Assembly: GCA_029856155.1 (NCBI GenBank) | Contig: JAHQWL010000092.1 | Coordinates: forward strand, 21,489-85,488 | Length of the DNA: 64,000 nucleotides | Direction of reading: 5' to 3' | Origin: Promethearchaeia archaeon | Lineage (GTDB): Archaea > Asgardarchaeota > Lokiarchaeia > Sigyniarchaeales > SOKP01 | Part shown: piece after piece, positions 51,352 through 61,067 of the stretch | How positions within the stretch are numbered: position 1 is the first letter of the stretch | Layout: each line of letters opens with the position of its first letter | Program-made: the position numbers and the translations under genes | Notes under the pieces: model-generated | Seen by the model: the letters and a program-made list of their open reading frames with translations, nothing else | Databases searched by the model: none | Told to the model about the DNA's origin: nothing

Positions 51352-52950
51352 CTAGTTCCCTCCTTTTGTTAATTCTCTAGTCATAAGATCAATAAAGGGA
51401 TTAAAATAATTATTTCCTTTCTTAAATACACCATCTAAACCTTTGCCTCCATCTATTGGTCTTTTAATATTAGCAAAGATTCCTTTTTCAATCGTTTTGA
51501 ATAACCCTTCTTTTTCGATTTCCTTCAATAAATTATATGATTTATTAAGTATTTCATCGACTCGTCTTTCCATTAATCCCCCTTTTTTAAATACTATTTC
51601 TTCGCTAATAGATTTCATATTGTTAAATATATAGCGTGCATTTTCGATCGATAAAGCTCTATCGGACATAAAAGGTGTGTGTATTGCTTCTGTTAACATA
51701 CCGAGGAGGTGAATTCTTTGATTTGTCATAATAGTTATCATATTAAATAAAGCATCTTGAATATGACCCTTGAATATATTTCCTGTCATAAATTTAGTTG
51801 GAGGCATATATTTTAAAGGAGCTTTTGGAAAGATCTCTCGTGCCATTTGAGCTTGAGCAAGCTCATATAAAAAACCATTCTCTAAATCAGGATTCATTTC
51901 AAAAGCATGACCTAATCCCATTTGTTCCTCCTTTAATCCTGCCAGTAAGGCAAATTGTTCATTAATAAATTCTGAGGCAAGAACCGTGTGTGCAGCCTCA
52001 TAAGCATCTGCTGTAGTTAAATAATTATCTTCTCCAGTATTAATAATTACTCCCGCATATGCATTTATCATTCTTGAAAAGTATTGATCAATAATAGTTC
52101 TTTTCATGTTGATGTCCCGGAATAAAATTCCATAAAGGGCATCGTTGAGCATCATATCAAGCCTCTCAAATGCACCCATTGCCGCAATCTCTGGCATACA
52201 TAAACCAGAACAATAATTAGTAAGTCTTACATATCTCCCTAATTCTTCACCCACTTCATCTAATGCTTTTCTCATTAATCTAAAATTTTCTTGAGTTGCA
52301 TAAGTTCCACCAAATCCTTCAGTGGTTGCACCATAAGGTACATAATCGAGAAGACTTTGAACTGTAGATCGAATCACCGCAATTACATCCGCTCCCTGCC
52401 TTGCTGCTGCTTGAGCTTGAATAATATCTTCATAAATATTTCCTGTAGCAACAATAACATATATCAATGGTCCATCTTTGTCACCATATTTTTGAAGTAA
52501 TTCCTCTCTTTTTTTCCTATTTTGAGTTATATTTAATAGTGTTTCTTGAGCAATGAGATTTATAGTTGCTTTTATTTCAGAAAGATCCTTTAATGGCAAT
52601 TGTGTTAAATTTAATTCACCCTCCGCAATCATTTCTGCAATTTTTTGAGGTGATAAATTCGTGTGCAGAATAGCATTACCAATATGAATAGCAGCCCCAA
52701 TACCAAGACGATTCCCTTTTTTAATATTATCTACTACAATATTAGGGAGTGGTACATCAAACTCATCTACACCATCTATCCCTAGTAATCTACAAACTGT
52801 TCTTTCTATTGTTGTAGTAGTATGATTATCAATAAATTTTTGGGTCTTAAATGCGATTTTTTTAGCCGCTTCTCTAGCTTTACGCACTATAGAGAAATTT
52901 AAATTCAATTTACTTTCTTGTTGATTTCTATTTTCGGTCAAATTTTTCAC
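51352..52950 (-). CDS. kamD: D-lysine 5,6-aminomutase, alpha subunit
   Basis: The large catalytic subunit of 532 residues, matching the family length. Recognisable stretches include TTTIERTVCRLLGIDGVDEFDVPLPNIVVD (in part), GADVIAVIRSTVQSLLDYVPYGATTEGFGG (in part) and HAFEMNPDLE. It forms a TIM barrel that closes over the B12 cofactor of KamE. The gene lies between kamB and kamE in the order known from clostridial and fusobacterial lysine fermenters. The start is an ATG with AT-rich leader of 42 bp after kamB. Confidence 0.94.
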   Translation of the reverse strand: MKNLTENRNQQESKLNLNFSIVRKAREAAKKIAFKTQKFIDNHTTTTIERTVCRLLGIDGVDEFDVPLPNIVVDNIKKGNRLGIGAAIHIGNAILHTNLSPQKIAEMIAEGELNLTQLPLKDLSEIKATINLIAQETLLNITQNRKKREELLQKYGDKDGPLIYVIVATGNIYEDIIQAQAAARQGADVIAVIRSTVQSLLDYVPYGATTEGFGGTYATQENFRLMRKALDEVGEELGRYVRLTNYCSGLCMPEIAAMGAFERLDMMLNDALYGILFRDINMKRTIIDQYFSRMINAYAGVIINTGEDNYLTTADAYEAAHTVLASEFINEQFALLAGLKEEQMGLGHAFEMNPDLENGFLYELAQAQMAREIFPKAPLKYMPPTKFMTGNIFKGHIQDALFNMITIMTNQRIHLLGMLTEAIHTPFMSDRALSIENARYIFNNMKSISEEIVFKKGGLMERRVDEILNKSYNLLKEIEKEGLFKTIEKGIFANIKRPIDGGKGLDGVFKKGNNYFNPFIDLMTRELTKGGN

Positions 52951-52992
52951 ATTTTTAAAATTCTACATTAATTTTCAAACTTTTATTCTAAA

Positions 52993-54024
52993 TTAATTAT
53001 CCTTTCCAAGATCAAATACAGGAACATCAAGATTTTTTTTCATTAAATTTAAGAACGTGTTTTTTTCAAAATTATAACCCAATGGAGAAGTTGGGTTTAT
53101 AGTAACAGCAATTATTTTTATAGGTTTTAAAACTTTCAGGATTCCACCTTTTTTTTGGAATTTCTCTTTTATTTTTCTACTCAAAAAAAGTTTGGTGGGA
53201 TCTTCCACTAAAATTGTTATTTTTTTATATTTGTCCGTAAGACTCATTAAGTCTTCTAATAATTTATCGGTGAGTGCTCCTTTTATTACTATATATTTCG
53301 AATTTTCATCAAGGGCATTTGAAATATCTTTAGCTGAATCTAAAGAAGTTAATATATTAAGTAATTTAATGGAATTTTTGTTATCTATGATTCCCACATT
53401 TGATTTTTTTAGTATTTCATATGCAATCTCTCTTATTTCTTTTTCCTTTTCACTTTCTAAATTTAATAATTTTATTGTATGAACTGTCAAATTAATGACA
53501 TCTTGCATATCTTCTGATACAGATGCTCCTGTAGAAAGGATTGTTGCATCAGATATGATAGGGGTTGCATAGGATCTCCTATCAAAGGCACCATCGATAA
53601 GAATCAAATCACATCCTAAATTTTTTAAATCTACACAAATTTCGTGTAAATATTTGTTTATTGATGGTCCCGCTAGTTCAATAAGACCATCATTCAATGC
53701 CCTTAATATTAAAATTTCTCCTAATGGAGTGTTAAATTCTGTTTTTTTTAAAATTTCCATTTGGACTTCACTAACTTCAAAACTCTGTTTCGCCGTTGCT
53801 ACAATTGTACCCTTTTTAATAAATATTCTAGGTTTCGGTAGCTGTGTAATTACATCATATTTCTCTCCATCTCTTCCTATAGATGTTAGACCGAGTTTAT
53901 AACCTTCTAAATTCTTTATTATATAATTTAGTGTAGTGGTTTTACTGACATTTTTCGCGAGACCAATAATTGAAATAATTTTACACTTCTTGATTTCATT
54001 CAAAAAATTAGTCATGAAGTCCAT
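52993..54024 (-). CDS. kamB: KamB-like P-loop subunit of the lysine 5,6-aminomutase reactivase
   Basis: A 343-residue protein with an N-terminal nucleotide-binding loop SIIGLAKNVSKTTTLNYI, and LILIDGAFDRRSYATP as a probable second phosphate-site element. In bacterial lysine-fermentation operons a protein of this kind, together with the MutS-like KamC, is annotated as reactivating the aminomutase after cofactor damage. The position immediately before kamD supports this. No KamC is seen in this window. An alternative ATG lies three codons in. The assignment rests on motif and context, so it is moderate. Confidence 0.65.
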   Translation of the reverse strand: MDFMTNFLNEIKKCKIISIIGLAKNVSKTTTLNYIIKNLEGYKLGLTSIGRDGEKYDVITQLPKPRIFIKKGTIVATAKQSFEVSEVQMEILKKTEFNTPLGEILILRALNDGLIELAGPSINKYLHEICVDLKNLGCDLILIDGAFDRRSYATPIISDATILSTGASVSEDMQDVINLTVHTIKLLNLESEKEKEIREIAYEILKKSNVGIIDNKNSIKLLNILTSLDSAKDISNALDENSKYIVIKGALTDKLLEDLMSLTDKYKKITILVEDPTKLFLSRKIKEKFQKKGGILKVLKPIKIIAVTINPTSPLGYNFEKNTFLNLMKKNLDVPVFDLGKDN

Positions 54025-54164
54025 TTTCTCGCTAAAAACTGATGTGATTCTGATAGTAAGTGAAATAAATCTTAATTATATAAATTTTAGATATTGTTTA
54101 AAATTAGACTTAATCTATTTTTTCAATCAATTTCAATTCCAAAAAGAATTTTTAGGTAATGAGA

Positions 54165-55409
54165 TTAAGCTTGATTTAAAAGGGAAGCAATATAATCCCA
54201 TTTCTTATTAATTTTATCGGATGTGCGTAAACGGTTAAATATTTTATATTCAAAAGCGCCAATTAGGTTGTACATATGTTTTACTTCTTTATATATTTGT
54301 TGTTCTTCAAATTTTATCGTGTAGTTCTCAATTTTATTGAAAGTCCATAAGTTTTCATTGATCTCTATTCCAAGTTTTTTAGATTTAACAAAGTCTTCTA
54401 AATCTTGAGTGATCATACCAACCCAAAATTTCGCCATTTCCATAGAATAATAGAGTCCGGAAGAACCAAATGGATTTATAAATCCAGCGCTATCTCCCAA
54501 TATTAGTACACCAGGATTAGGAACGAACTTTTCAGCTATTTTTGCATTAGGTAAAGAAGTAATTTCTTCATAATCTATATTACAATTTTTTAAAAAAACA
54601 CTAAATCCCGGATAATTTTCTTTTATTTCATTCCAAACTCTTAAGATCTCCTCATTATCGGGTATCATCACAGTTTTCATATTGGGAACTTGAGACATTC
54701 TTAACATTAACCCTACTTCAGCCCTTCTATTTTCTAGAGGAAAGAAGTATGCCACACAAGGAGGAAACTCGCTTGCGTAACTTAGATCTCCGTTTCCTAA
54801 TAAAAAAAATTCTAAGTCAGGATTTTCTCTAATATTAAAATTTGCGTTACTAATAAGGCATTTTATTATCGGGCAATTCATTTTTGTATAATCTATTCCA
54901 TATGCTTTACCAATAACTCCTTCAAACCCGCTACAATCTAGTACCACATTACCTAATACTTCTTGAATTTGACCATCAGTACTTTTATACTTCACGCCGA
55001 TCGTTATTCCATGCTTCTCAATTGGTTCAATAACAGTGGAGTTAAACAACATTTTTACTCCTAAATCTTTCGCAACTTCAGTGAATCGATCAATAAATTT
55101 TCTCCATTCAAAGAAATAATGATCATGTCCACTGTATGTAGTAGTAATCTTTAAATCATTAGGTGAGTGCCATACTCTCCCACCGTTCGATTTAAAACCT
55201 ATAGAAGGTAAAAATCCTTCTCCCAATATCGCATCAACGATGGGCATATGAGCCATTCCTTCACCGCGTGGTTTTGGCCCAGCAAGTCTTCCCTTTTCTA
55301 AAATTATTGATGTGAAACCAAGTCTAGCGGCTGAAATTCCCGCTGTTAATCCAGCAGGTCCAGCACCAATTATAACAAAATTATAAAAACTAGAGTTTTC
55401 AGTATCCAT
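54165..55409 (-). CDS. Geranylgeranyl-reductase/FixC-type FAD oxidoreductase
   Basis: A 414-residue flavoprotein. VIIGAGPAGLTAGISAARLG binds FAD, GEGMAH and DCSGFEGVIGKAYG follow the family, and LILGDSAGFINPFGSSGLYYSMEMA is the typical C-terminal FAD motif of geranylgeranyl reductases and FixC-like proteins. Archaeal relatives saturate isoprenoid chains of lipids or quinones. Others pass electrons from electron-transfer flavoproteins. It sits within the lysine cluster, between kamB and the decayed HEPN-MNT pair. A part in crotonyl-CoA or electron disposal is possible but only inferred. Confidence 0.8.
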   Translation of the reverse strand: MDTENSSFYNFVIIGAGPAGLTAGISAARLGFTSIILEKGRLAGPKPRGEGMAHMPIVDAILGEGFLPSIGFKSNGGRVWHSPNDLKITTTYSGHDHYFFEWRKFIDRFTEVAKDLGVKMLFNSTVIEPIEKHGITIGVKYKSTDGQIQEVLGNVVLDCSGFEGVIGKAYGIDYTKMNCPIIKCLISNANFNIRENPDLEFFLLGNGDLSYASEFPPCVAYFFPLENRRAEVGLMLRMSQVPNMKTVMIPDNEEILRVWNEIKENYPGFSVFLKNCNIDYEEITSLPNAKIAEKFVPNPGVLILGDSAGFINPFGSSGLYYSMEMAKFWVGMITQDLEDFVKSKKLGIEINENLWTFNKIENYTIKFEEQQIYKEVKHMYNLIGAFEYKIFNRLRTSDKINKKWDYIASLLNQA

Positions 55410-55523
55410 GTTTCAAAAGTAAGGGTCTAAGTAATTAAATCTTTTCGATCTATATTTTTAAATGCTATACTCAGTCATTCTTTAGTGTTTGTATAATTAT
55501 TCTTCAAATTAATAGCTAGAAAC

Positions 55524-55925
55524 CTAATCTAAAAAAGATATTAACTCTTCTCTTGATATTTCTTGTCTATGCTTTTGATCATTCCATAATTTACGGTATA
55601 TGTAAAAATATTCGTATAAATCTAATTCATTTGCCGAATAGAGTAATTCGCCGTTTTCAATTACTTGAATTTTAATATACAAAGGTAATTCTTGAAAAAC
55701 ACGTACATCATATTTTTTTGTGGTAACATTAACATTTTGTAATATAAAAGAAATCAATTGATGAATATCTTCGTTAGGGGCTATTATACAAATATCAATA
55801 TCACTTCTACTAGTCTCTTTATCCATTAGGTAAGAGCCATATAATAAAATTCCTAAAATTTCTTTTTTTTGAATTATAACTGAGAAATCAATACGAATTT
55901 GCTCTAGTAGTTTTTTTTTAACCAT
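55524..55925 (-). CDS. MNT-type minimal nucleotidyltransferase (antitoxin-like)
   Basis: A 133-residue nucleotidyltransferase. The core G30-S31 followed by D42-I-D44 (LLYGSYLMDKETSRSDIDICII, quoted in part) is the polymerase-beta-type site that binds Mg-NTP. Such MNT proteins form antitoxins or modifiers with HEPN toxins. The start overlaps the end of a truncated HEPN reading frame (55904-56060). With the toxin gone it may be a leftover, although its own site looks intact. Confidence 0.8.
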   Translation of the reverse strand: MVKKKLLEQIRIDFSVIIQKKEILGILLYGSYLMDKETSRSDIDICIIAPNEDIHQLISFILQNVNVTTKKYDVRVFQELPLYIKIQVIENGELLYSANELDLYEYFYIYRKLWNDQKHRQEISREELISFLD

Positions 55926-56060
55926 TCTTTAACACCCCCCATAAATTCTTTAAGATATTTTAAAAGATCAATTAATCTAGTAAAAGCTATATCATTAATT
56001 AAACCATTATAATCATGAACAATTATGGTATTATTAATTATAAAATTGGGTAAAATAGTT
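55904..56060 (-). pseudogene. Truncated HEPN-domain (DUF86-like) toxin remnant
   Basis: This frame is not in the track because it has no start codon. It reads FIINNTIIVHDYNGLINDIAF, then RLIDLLKYLKEFMGG, ending VKEWLKKNY with a TAG at 55904. The V-H-D-Y followed by a final amphipathic helix matches the C-terminus of HEPN/DUF86 proteins, whose active site is RNxxxH. Here the Arg is replaced (INNTIIVH). Only about 50 codons remain, abutting the RING-like gene. Its overlap with the MNT start copies the normal HEPN-MNT operon layout. Confidence 0.6.
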
Positions 56061-56357
56061 TTATTTTTTTACCTCTTTCTTATCTTTTCCCGATATTCTC
56101 AAATCAATTCCCTCCTCATCTTTCCTATAAGGTTTCACAGGTTTTGATTTATCCATCGGAGCATTACATGCCCAACAAACGTTTTCTAAATTAGTCAATG
56201 CCTGGACACAACTTTCACAGTAATTAGCATTACATTCACATGCATACATGTAACCTTTTATTTCCCCTCTACAGACAAGGCAAATTTTCTGTTCTTTTTG
56301 AATTGTAAAATCCTCTTCAGTAACTTGAGTTGTCAACTTTGATCGATTTCGTAGCAC
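56061..56357 (-). CDS. RING-like eight-cysteine zinc protein
   Basis: A 98-residue protein with four Cys pairs: C26-x2-C29, C40-x-C42, C47-x2-C50 and C61-x2-C64, ending in CNAPMD. This cross-brace-like array should bind two zinc ions and resembles RING/B-box-type fingers seen in small Asgard archaeal proteins. The track uses a GTG. The frame stays open upstream to 56420 and reads TRAKELIKKNKYEDAFQVL, a plausible N-terminal helix, but no ATG/GTG/TTG is available there before an in-frame TAA. The true N-terminus is unclear. The C-terminal 25 residues are charged. Function in the lysine operon is unknown. Confidence 0.65.
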   Translation of the reverse strand: MLRNRSKLTTQVTEEDFTIQKEQKICLVCRGEIKGYMYACECNANYCESCVQALTNLENVCWACNAPMDKSKPVKPYRKDEEGIDLRISGKDKKEVKK

Positions 56358-56530
56358 TTGGAAAGCATCCTCATATTTATTCTTTTTAATGAGTTCTTTA
56401 GCACGAGTTAATTCTTTAGGTTATGAGTTAAACAAATTTAAATCCTTATATAGTTTGATTTTAGACAAAGTTGGTTATTTCAAATAATATTAAGGATAAG
56501 GAATAATATAAGGATATTTAATATGAGTAT

Positions 56531-57769
56531 CTACTTAGTTAATTTTTTCCTTCTCAGTTTCCTTTTTAGATCGGCAGGTTCAATAGTAACTTTTTCACCA
56601 CTCAATAATGCACTGACTCCAATTTGCTTTTCACAATCTTCACAATGACAATTTGGGACATAGTCATTTGGTTCTTCATAAGTTGTTATGACTCCTTCAA
56701 AATTCCTCAATACAACACGAGTATTTCCTTGAGATATTGTATAACCTGGCATAACAGGTATTTTTCCACCGCCTCCTGGAGCATCAACAACAAACGTGGG
56801 TACACATAATCCTGAAGTATGACCTCTTAATCCTTCAATAATTTCAATACCTTGAGCTACACTTGTTCTAAAATGCCCAAGACCCAAAGAAAGGTCGCAT
56901 TGGTAAATGTAATATGGTCTCACACGAATTTTAACTAATTCGTGCACTAATTTTTTCATTATATGAATACAATCATTTACACCCTTTAACAAAACGGATT
57001 GATTTCCAAGAGGCATCCCAGCATTAGCTAACATCTCGCATGCTCTTTTAGAATCTTCTGTTATTTCATTTGGATGATTAAAGTGTGTATTAAACCAAAT
57101 AGGATGATATTTTTGGAGCATTTCGCATAATTCTGGAGTAATACGGAAAGGATTTGTAACTGGTGCCCTAGATCCTATACGTATTATTTCTATATGAGGT
57201 ATTTTTTTTAATTTTTTTAAAATTATTTCTAATTTTTCATCAGACATTAATAGAGCATCTCCTCCAGATAAGAGCACATCTCTAATAGAAGGAGTATTTT
57301 TTATATATTCAATACAAGCATCTATCTGTGATGGTTGCGGTCCCATATCAAGATGTCCCGCAAATCTTCTCCTTGTACAATGCCTACAATACATTGAACA
57401 TTTCTCTGTTACCAAAAATAAAACTCTGTCAGGGTATCGATGAGTTAAACCAGGAACAGGAGAATCAATATCTTCACTGAGTGGATCTTCCAAGTCACTA
57501 CTGCATCTATTTAATTCATGAATAGTTGGAATTGCTTGTTTTCTAATAGGATCATATGAGTCGTCAGGATCAATTAATGATAAGTAATATGGGGTAATTG
57601 CCATTCTATATTCCTCTAAAATTCGAGAATCATCTTCTTCCTTAGTCAAATTGATATATTTTTTAAGTTCTTCCAAAGTTTCAATCCTATTTCTAACTTG
57701 CCAATGCCAATCATTCCAATCCTTATCGCTAACGTTACCAAACAATTCTTTACGTCTATTGACTTTCAT
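56531..57769 (-). CDS. kamA: Lysine 2,3-aminomutase (radical SAM, PLP)
   Basis: This enzyme converts L-lysine to L-beta-lysine, the first step of the fermentation. The 412 residues hold the radical-SAM cluster motif C124-SMY-C128-RH-C131, [10 protein letters not shown] for SAM binding, and [14 protein letters not shown], which contains the PLP Lys. The C-terminus carries further Cys residues (NCHCEDC) that bind a zinc in the known structure. Length is normal. The ATG is preceded by a 272-bp gap from kdd, so kamA probably has its own promoter. Confidence 0.95.
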   Translation of the reverse strand: MKVNRRKELFGNVSDKDWNDWHWQVRNRIETLEELKKYINLTKEEDDSRILEEYRMAITPYYLSLIDPDDSYDPIRKQAIPTIHELNRCSSDLEDPLSEDIDSPVPGLTHRYPDRVLFLVTEKCSMYCRHCTRRRFAGHLDMGPQPSQIDACIEYIKNTPSIRDVLLSGGDALLMSDEKLEIILKKLKKIPHIEIIRIGSRAPVTNPFRITPELCEMLQKYHPIWFNTHFNHPNEITEDSKRACEMLANAGMPLGNQSVLLKGVNDCIHIMKKLVHELVKIRVRPYYIYQCDLSLGLGHFRTSVAQGIEIIEGLRGHTSGLCVPTFVVDAPGGGGKIPVMPGYTISQGNTRVVLRNFEGVITTYEEPNDYVPNCHCEDCEKQIGVSALLSGEKVTIEPADLKRKLRRKKLTK

Positions 57770-58041
57770 ATTTTAATTCACTAATATCTGCAATATTTAA
57801 CTTAACTGACAATTAATTTAAAACGTTTATCCTCAAATAATTTATCTAATTTTTCATTTTTTATTAAAATCCTTTTCAATAATTTTTTATGAAAATATAA
57901 CCAAGATTTTAAGTTGTTTTGAAAATAAAGTAAAGAAAAGGATTTCAAACATATTTTTTCTTTCGGAGAAGAACCCCCAAAATATTGTAAAATAAAGTGA
58001 AAAATATTAGCTTCTAATAAGGTTTTTCTAACAACAAGAAG
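57770..58041. other. 272-bp gap between kdd and kamA
   Basis: No ORF or RNA gene is seen. On the minus strand it carries the kamA leader and probably a promoter. None of the GCTTG palindromes or the TTAC-type sites occurs here, so lysine genes seem to be under separate control. Confidence 0.4.
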
Positions 58042-59082
58042 TTATGATATATATTTTTCTTTAAAGATGTTTCGTAGCATTTCTGATTCTTGTATTAAGT
58101 CCAAAGTAATTTGCGCATGATTTTTTGTATATCCATTACCGATAATCATTGTAACATCTTTTCCTACTCCTTCAGCACCTAAAGCTGCTTTAGTAAAGCT
58201 TGTTGCCATAGAAAAGAAATAAACTATTCCTCCATCTCTTACTGGTAAAATACTAGCCATTTCTGTATTAGGTATGCTTAAACAATTGATTGAAATGTCT
58301 ACTTCTTGTCCATTGTTCACATTTAAAGTTTCTTCTAATATATTTATAGGATTTCGAACATCACCTATAATAATCTTATGGCAAAAATTTGTATTTCTAA
58401 GAAATGCTGCACGCGATTCATTTCTTGCTTGTCCAATGACTATTCCTTTTTTCCCCACCATTTTTTTTGCCATATAGGAACACATTAAACCTGATTTTCC
58501 TGTAGCCCCAAGAATTAATACCACATTACCTTCTTTAACAAGCTTTTTTACTTGTGCTGGAGCACCTGCAACATCAAGGGCAGCCAACGCCAATGTATCT
58601 TCAATATCTTCAGGAATTTTAGCATATATTCCACTCTCAAAAAGAATGGCTTTTCCATTGATTTCTACTCTATCAATTTCAGGTTGAATTTTTAAGATTT
58701 TATTAATTCTCAGTGGTGTTAATGAAAGGGAAACTAGTGTAGCAATTTTGTCACCTATTTTTAAATCAGTTTTATTTTTTAATGCATCACCAATTTGTTC
58801 CACACGCCCCATAAGCATTCCACCAGAACCAGTCACCGGATTTTGCATTTTACCTTTTTCATTAACAATTTCCAATATTTTTACCTTTATTTTCTCAAGG
58901 TCGTCTTTTGCTTCTTCTTTTAATTGCATAAAACTCGCAGAATCAATATTTAAATAATCGACATTAATTAAAATTTCATTATCAAATATTTCCATATCAT
59001 TTGATATTTTTAATGCTGGTTGGGGAAGTGCTCCTTTAGGTTCTATAACTCGATGAGTTCCATATTTGTTTCCTTTTTTCAT
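58042..59082 (-). CDS. kdd: L-erythro-3,5-diaminohexanoate dehydrogenase
   Basis: This NAD-dependent enzyme makes 3-keto-5-aminohexanoate from 3,5-diaminohexanoate. The 346 residues start KYGTHRVIEPKGALPQPA and include PVTGSGGMLMGRVEQIG and the nucleotide-binding VVLILGATGKSGLMCSYMAKK. These match Kdd, a medium-chain-dehydrogenase-like protein without the alcohol-dehydrogenase zinc pattern. The gene lies 32 bp downstream of the SAM methyltransferase in the kal-kce-kdd part of the operon. Confidence 0.92.
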   Translation of the reverse strand: MKKGNKYGTHRVIEPKGALPQPALKISNDMEIFDNEILINVDYLNIDSASFMQLKEEAKDDLEKIKVKILEIVNEKGKMQNPVTGSGGMLMGRVEQIGDALKNKTDLKIGDKIATLVSLSLTPLRINKILKIQPEIDRVEINGKAILFESGIYAKIPEDIEDTLALAALDVAGAPAQVKKLVKEGNVVLILGATGKSGLMCSYMAKKMVGKKGIVIGQARNESRAAFLRNTNFCHKIIIGDVRNPINILEETLNVNNGQEVDISINCLSIPNTEMASILPVRDGGIVYFFSMATSFTKAALGAEGVGKDVTMIIGNGYTKNHAQITLDLIQESEMLRNIFKEKYIS

Positions 59083-59114
59083 ATTATCACTTAAATTAAT
59101 AATGTGTAACTTTT

Positions 59115-59822
59115 TTATGATTTCAATCCTATATAAAGCCCTCTGTCTTTCATTAAGCCATCTTTCAAATATTCTGTTTTAAATCCAGCTTCAGTCATAA
59201 TTTCTAAAAACTTTTCAATTTCGAAGAGTCCTAATTCGTGGCGATCAACAAAATACTTAACATCTTCATTTCTTTCAACAATTAAATGATGCATTTCCAT
59301 AACTGAAAGACCATCTTCTAATTTTGCTGTATTTAATCTCGCAATCTTAATATCTTCACCATCATAAGTGGTCATACCGGGGTGTCCTACCCAATAGGTA
59401 TCTTTTTTAAACCATGGTTCGATAATTGTTATTCCTCCTTTTTCTAAATGATTGGCAAAGTTAATTATTGTCTTTTTTAAATTTGGATATGTTTTTACAT
59501 AACCAATTGAACTAAACAAACATAAAATTATGTCGAATTTATCTTTGAGCTTTAAAGTTATCATGTCTGCTTGGGTGAAAATTACATTGCTAACCTTTTC
59601 TTTTGCAATATCCAACATTTCTGCATTAATATCAGTACCAGTACAAGAAAATTCATCTTTAAGATATTCTAAATGTTTTCCTGTACCACAACCGACATCT
59701 AGCAATTTATTACCATCAGATTTTTTATATTTCTTAATCAATTCCTTAATCTTACTGACTTCACCCTTATAATCTTTCCATGAATAGATTAAGTCATAAT
59801 ATTTTGCTAATTCCTTATACAT
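59115..59822 (-). CDS. Class I SAM-dependent methyltransferase
   Basis: A 235-residue methyltransferase with LLDVGCGTGKHLEYL as the SAM-binding loop, GTDINAEML, and ILCLFSSIGYV. The ATG at 59822 is chosen over the listed TTG at 59837 because AGGATG, a good ribosome site, lies inside that extension and the protein starts MYKELAKYYD like its relatives. The target is unknown. It is not one of the standard lysine fermentation enzymes but lies within the operon between kce and kdd with short gaps, so it is probably co-expressed. Confidence 0.85.
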   Translation of the reverse strand: MYKELAKYYDLIYSWKDYKGEVSKIKELIKKYKKSDGNKLLDVGCGTGKHLEYLKDEFSCTGTDINAEMLDIAKEKVSNVIFTQADMITLKLKDKFDIILCLFSSIGYVKTYPNLKKTIINFANHLEKGGITIIEPWFKKDTYWVGHPGMTTYDGEDIKIARLNTAKLEDGLSVMEMHHLIVERNEDVKYFVDRHELGLFEIEKFLEIMTEAGFKTEYLKDGLMKDRGLYIGLKS

Positions 59823-59854
59823 AATTTCATCCTGCAAAACTCAAATAAATTATT

Positions 59855-60673
59855 TTATAATAAACCTAAGATTTTGCGTGCTTCATCGGGCTTAGCAATT
59901 TCTCTCCCTAATTCATTTGCGATTCTAACAACTTTTTCTACCAGTTCCCCATTAGAATTTGCTAATATTCCTTTAGATAAATAGAGGTTATCTTCAAAAC
60001 CCACTCGAACATGCCCTCCTATAGCAATAGCAATAGCAGCCATATAAAACTGGTTTCTACCAACACCAGTTATGGTAAAAGTTGAACTCTTTGGGATACT
60101 TTGTACTAAAAAGAGTAAATTTTGACCATTTGCACTTATTGCACCGGGAACTCCTAATATAAAATTAAAATGCATAGGAGATTTAATAATAGCCTTATTA
60201 TTCAATGTTAAGGCCATATCGACCATACCCTTATCAAAACATTCTAATTCTGGTTTTATGCCTTTATTATTCATGCTTTTAGCAAATTCTATTATAGTAT
60301 TCTCTGTGTTAATAAAAATATCATCACCGCCGAAATTGCACGTACCACAATCTAAAGTTGCCATTTCTGGATTTAAATTGAGAGGTTGGAGTCTTTCCTC
60401 ATTAGACATACCTATCGCACCTCCAGTCGAAGGTTGTATTATAACATCTGGGCATTTTTTCGATATCTCTTCTATGCAAGCTTTATACCTATTAATATCT
60501 TGAGTAGGTGTTCCATCATCATAACGAACATGTAAGTGTATAATACTAGCACCTAATTTATATGCCATCTCTGCTTCGTTTGATATCTCTTCAATCGTAT
60601 ATGGAACATTCTTATTTTGTTCCTTGGTTACTTCAGCACCACTTATTGCAGCAGTAATTATTAATTTCTCCAT
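59855..60673 (-). CDS. kce: 3-Keto-5-aminohexanoate cleavage enzyme
   Basis: This enzyme condenses 3-keto-5-aminohexanoate with acetyl-CoA, giving 3-aminobutyryl-CoA and acetoacetate. The 272 residues are a BKACE (DUF849) TIM barrel with zinc ligands in IIHLHVRYDDGTP and later GGHVRVGFEDNLYLSKG. GAAIS-type loops are replaced by GVPGAISANGQNLLFL. Gene order kal-kce-(methyltransferase)-kdd and the presence of kamA/D/E make the Kce assignment stronger than the general family name. It begins 13 bp after kal. Confidence 0.92.
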   Translation of the reverse strand: MEKLIITAAISGAEVTKEQNKNVPYTIEEISNEAEMAYKLGASIIHLHVRYDDGTPTQDINRYKACIEEISKKCPDVIIQPSTGGAIGMSNEERLQPLNLNPEMATLDCGTCNFGGDDIFINTENTIIEFAKSMNNKGIKPELECFDKGMVDMALTLNNKAIIKSPMHFNFILGVPGAISANGQNLLFLVQSIPKSSTFTITGVGRNQFYMAAIAIAIGGHVRVGFEDNLYLSKGILANSNGELVEKVVRIANELGREIAKPDEARKILGLL

Positions 60674-60686
60674 TTATTAACCTTCT

Positions 60687-61067
60687 TTATTTACGTTGTT
60701 TGTCTTTGGGAACTACACATATACCAGTAGCTTTACATACAATAATTGGGACTTCTAAAACTTCTGCGGCTGACTCATTTATATCAGTTCTAGGTATGAT
60801 AACTTTCCTCGCTTCAAACCTCATTTTTCGAGAGGTATTTCCAATATCTGTTATTTCTCCTTCCGCTTCTATGTAATCTCCTGCATAAACGGGAGCTAAA
60901 AATTCTATGTTATCGTAAGCTCTAAAAAGACCCTCATCACCATCATTTATAATTAAAAGCTCTGTTGCTATATCACCAAAAAGCTCTAACATTTTGGCAC
61001 CATCTACCAAATTTCCTCCATAATGCGCATCATGGAGACTCATTCTTAATCTTATTAACGATTTCAA
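60687..61067 (-). CDS. kal: 3-Aminobutyryl-CoA ammonia lyase
   Basis: A hot-dog-fold enzyme of 126 residues that removes ammonia from 3-aminobutyryl-CoA to give crotonyl-CoA. [26 protein letters not shown], quoted in part, is the Kal signature, with Asp and His of the active region in HDAHYGG. The start is a TTG preceded by GAGGAG at a 6-nt spacing. It heads the minus-strand lysine operon, whose promoter must lie in 61068-61328. Confidence 0.92.
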   Translation of the reverse strand: MKSLIRLRMSLHDAHYGGNLVDGAKMLELFGDIATELLIINDGDEGLFRAYDNIEFLAPVYAGDYIEAEGEITDIGNTSRKMRFEARKVIIPRTDINESAAEVLEVPIIVCKATGICVVPKDKQRK

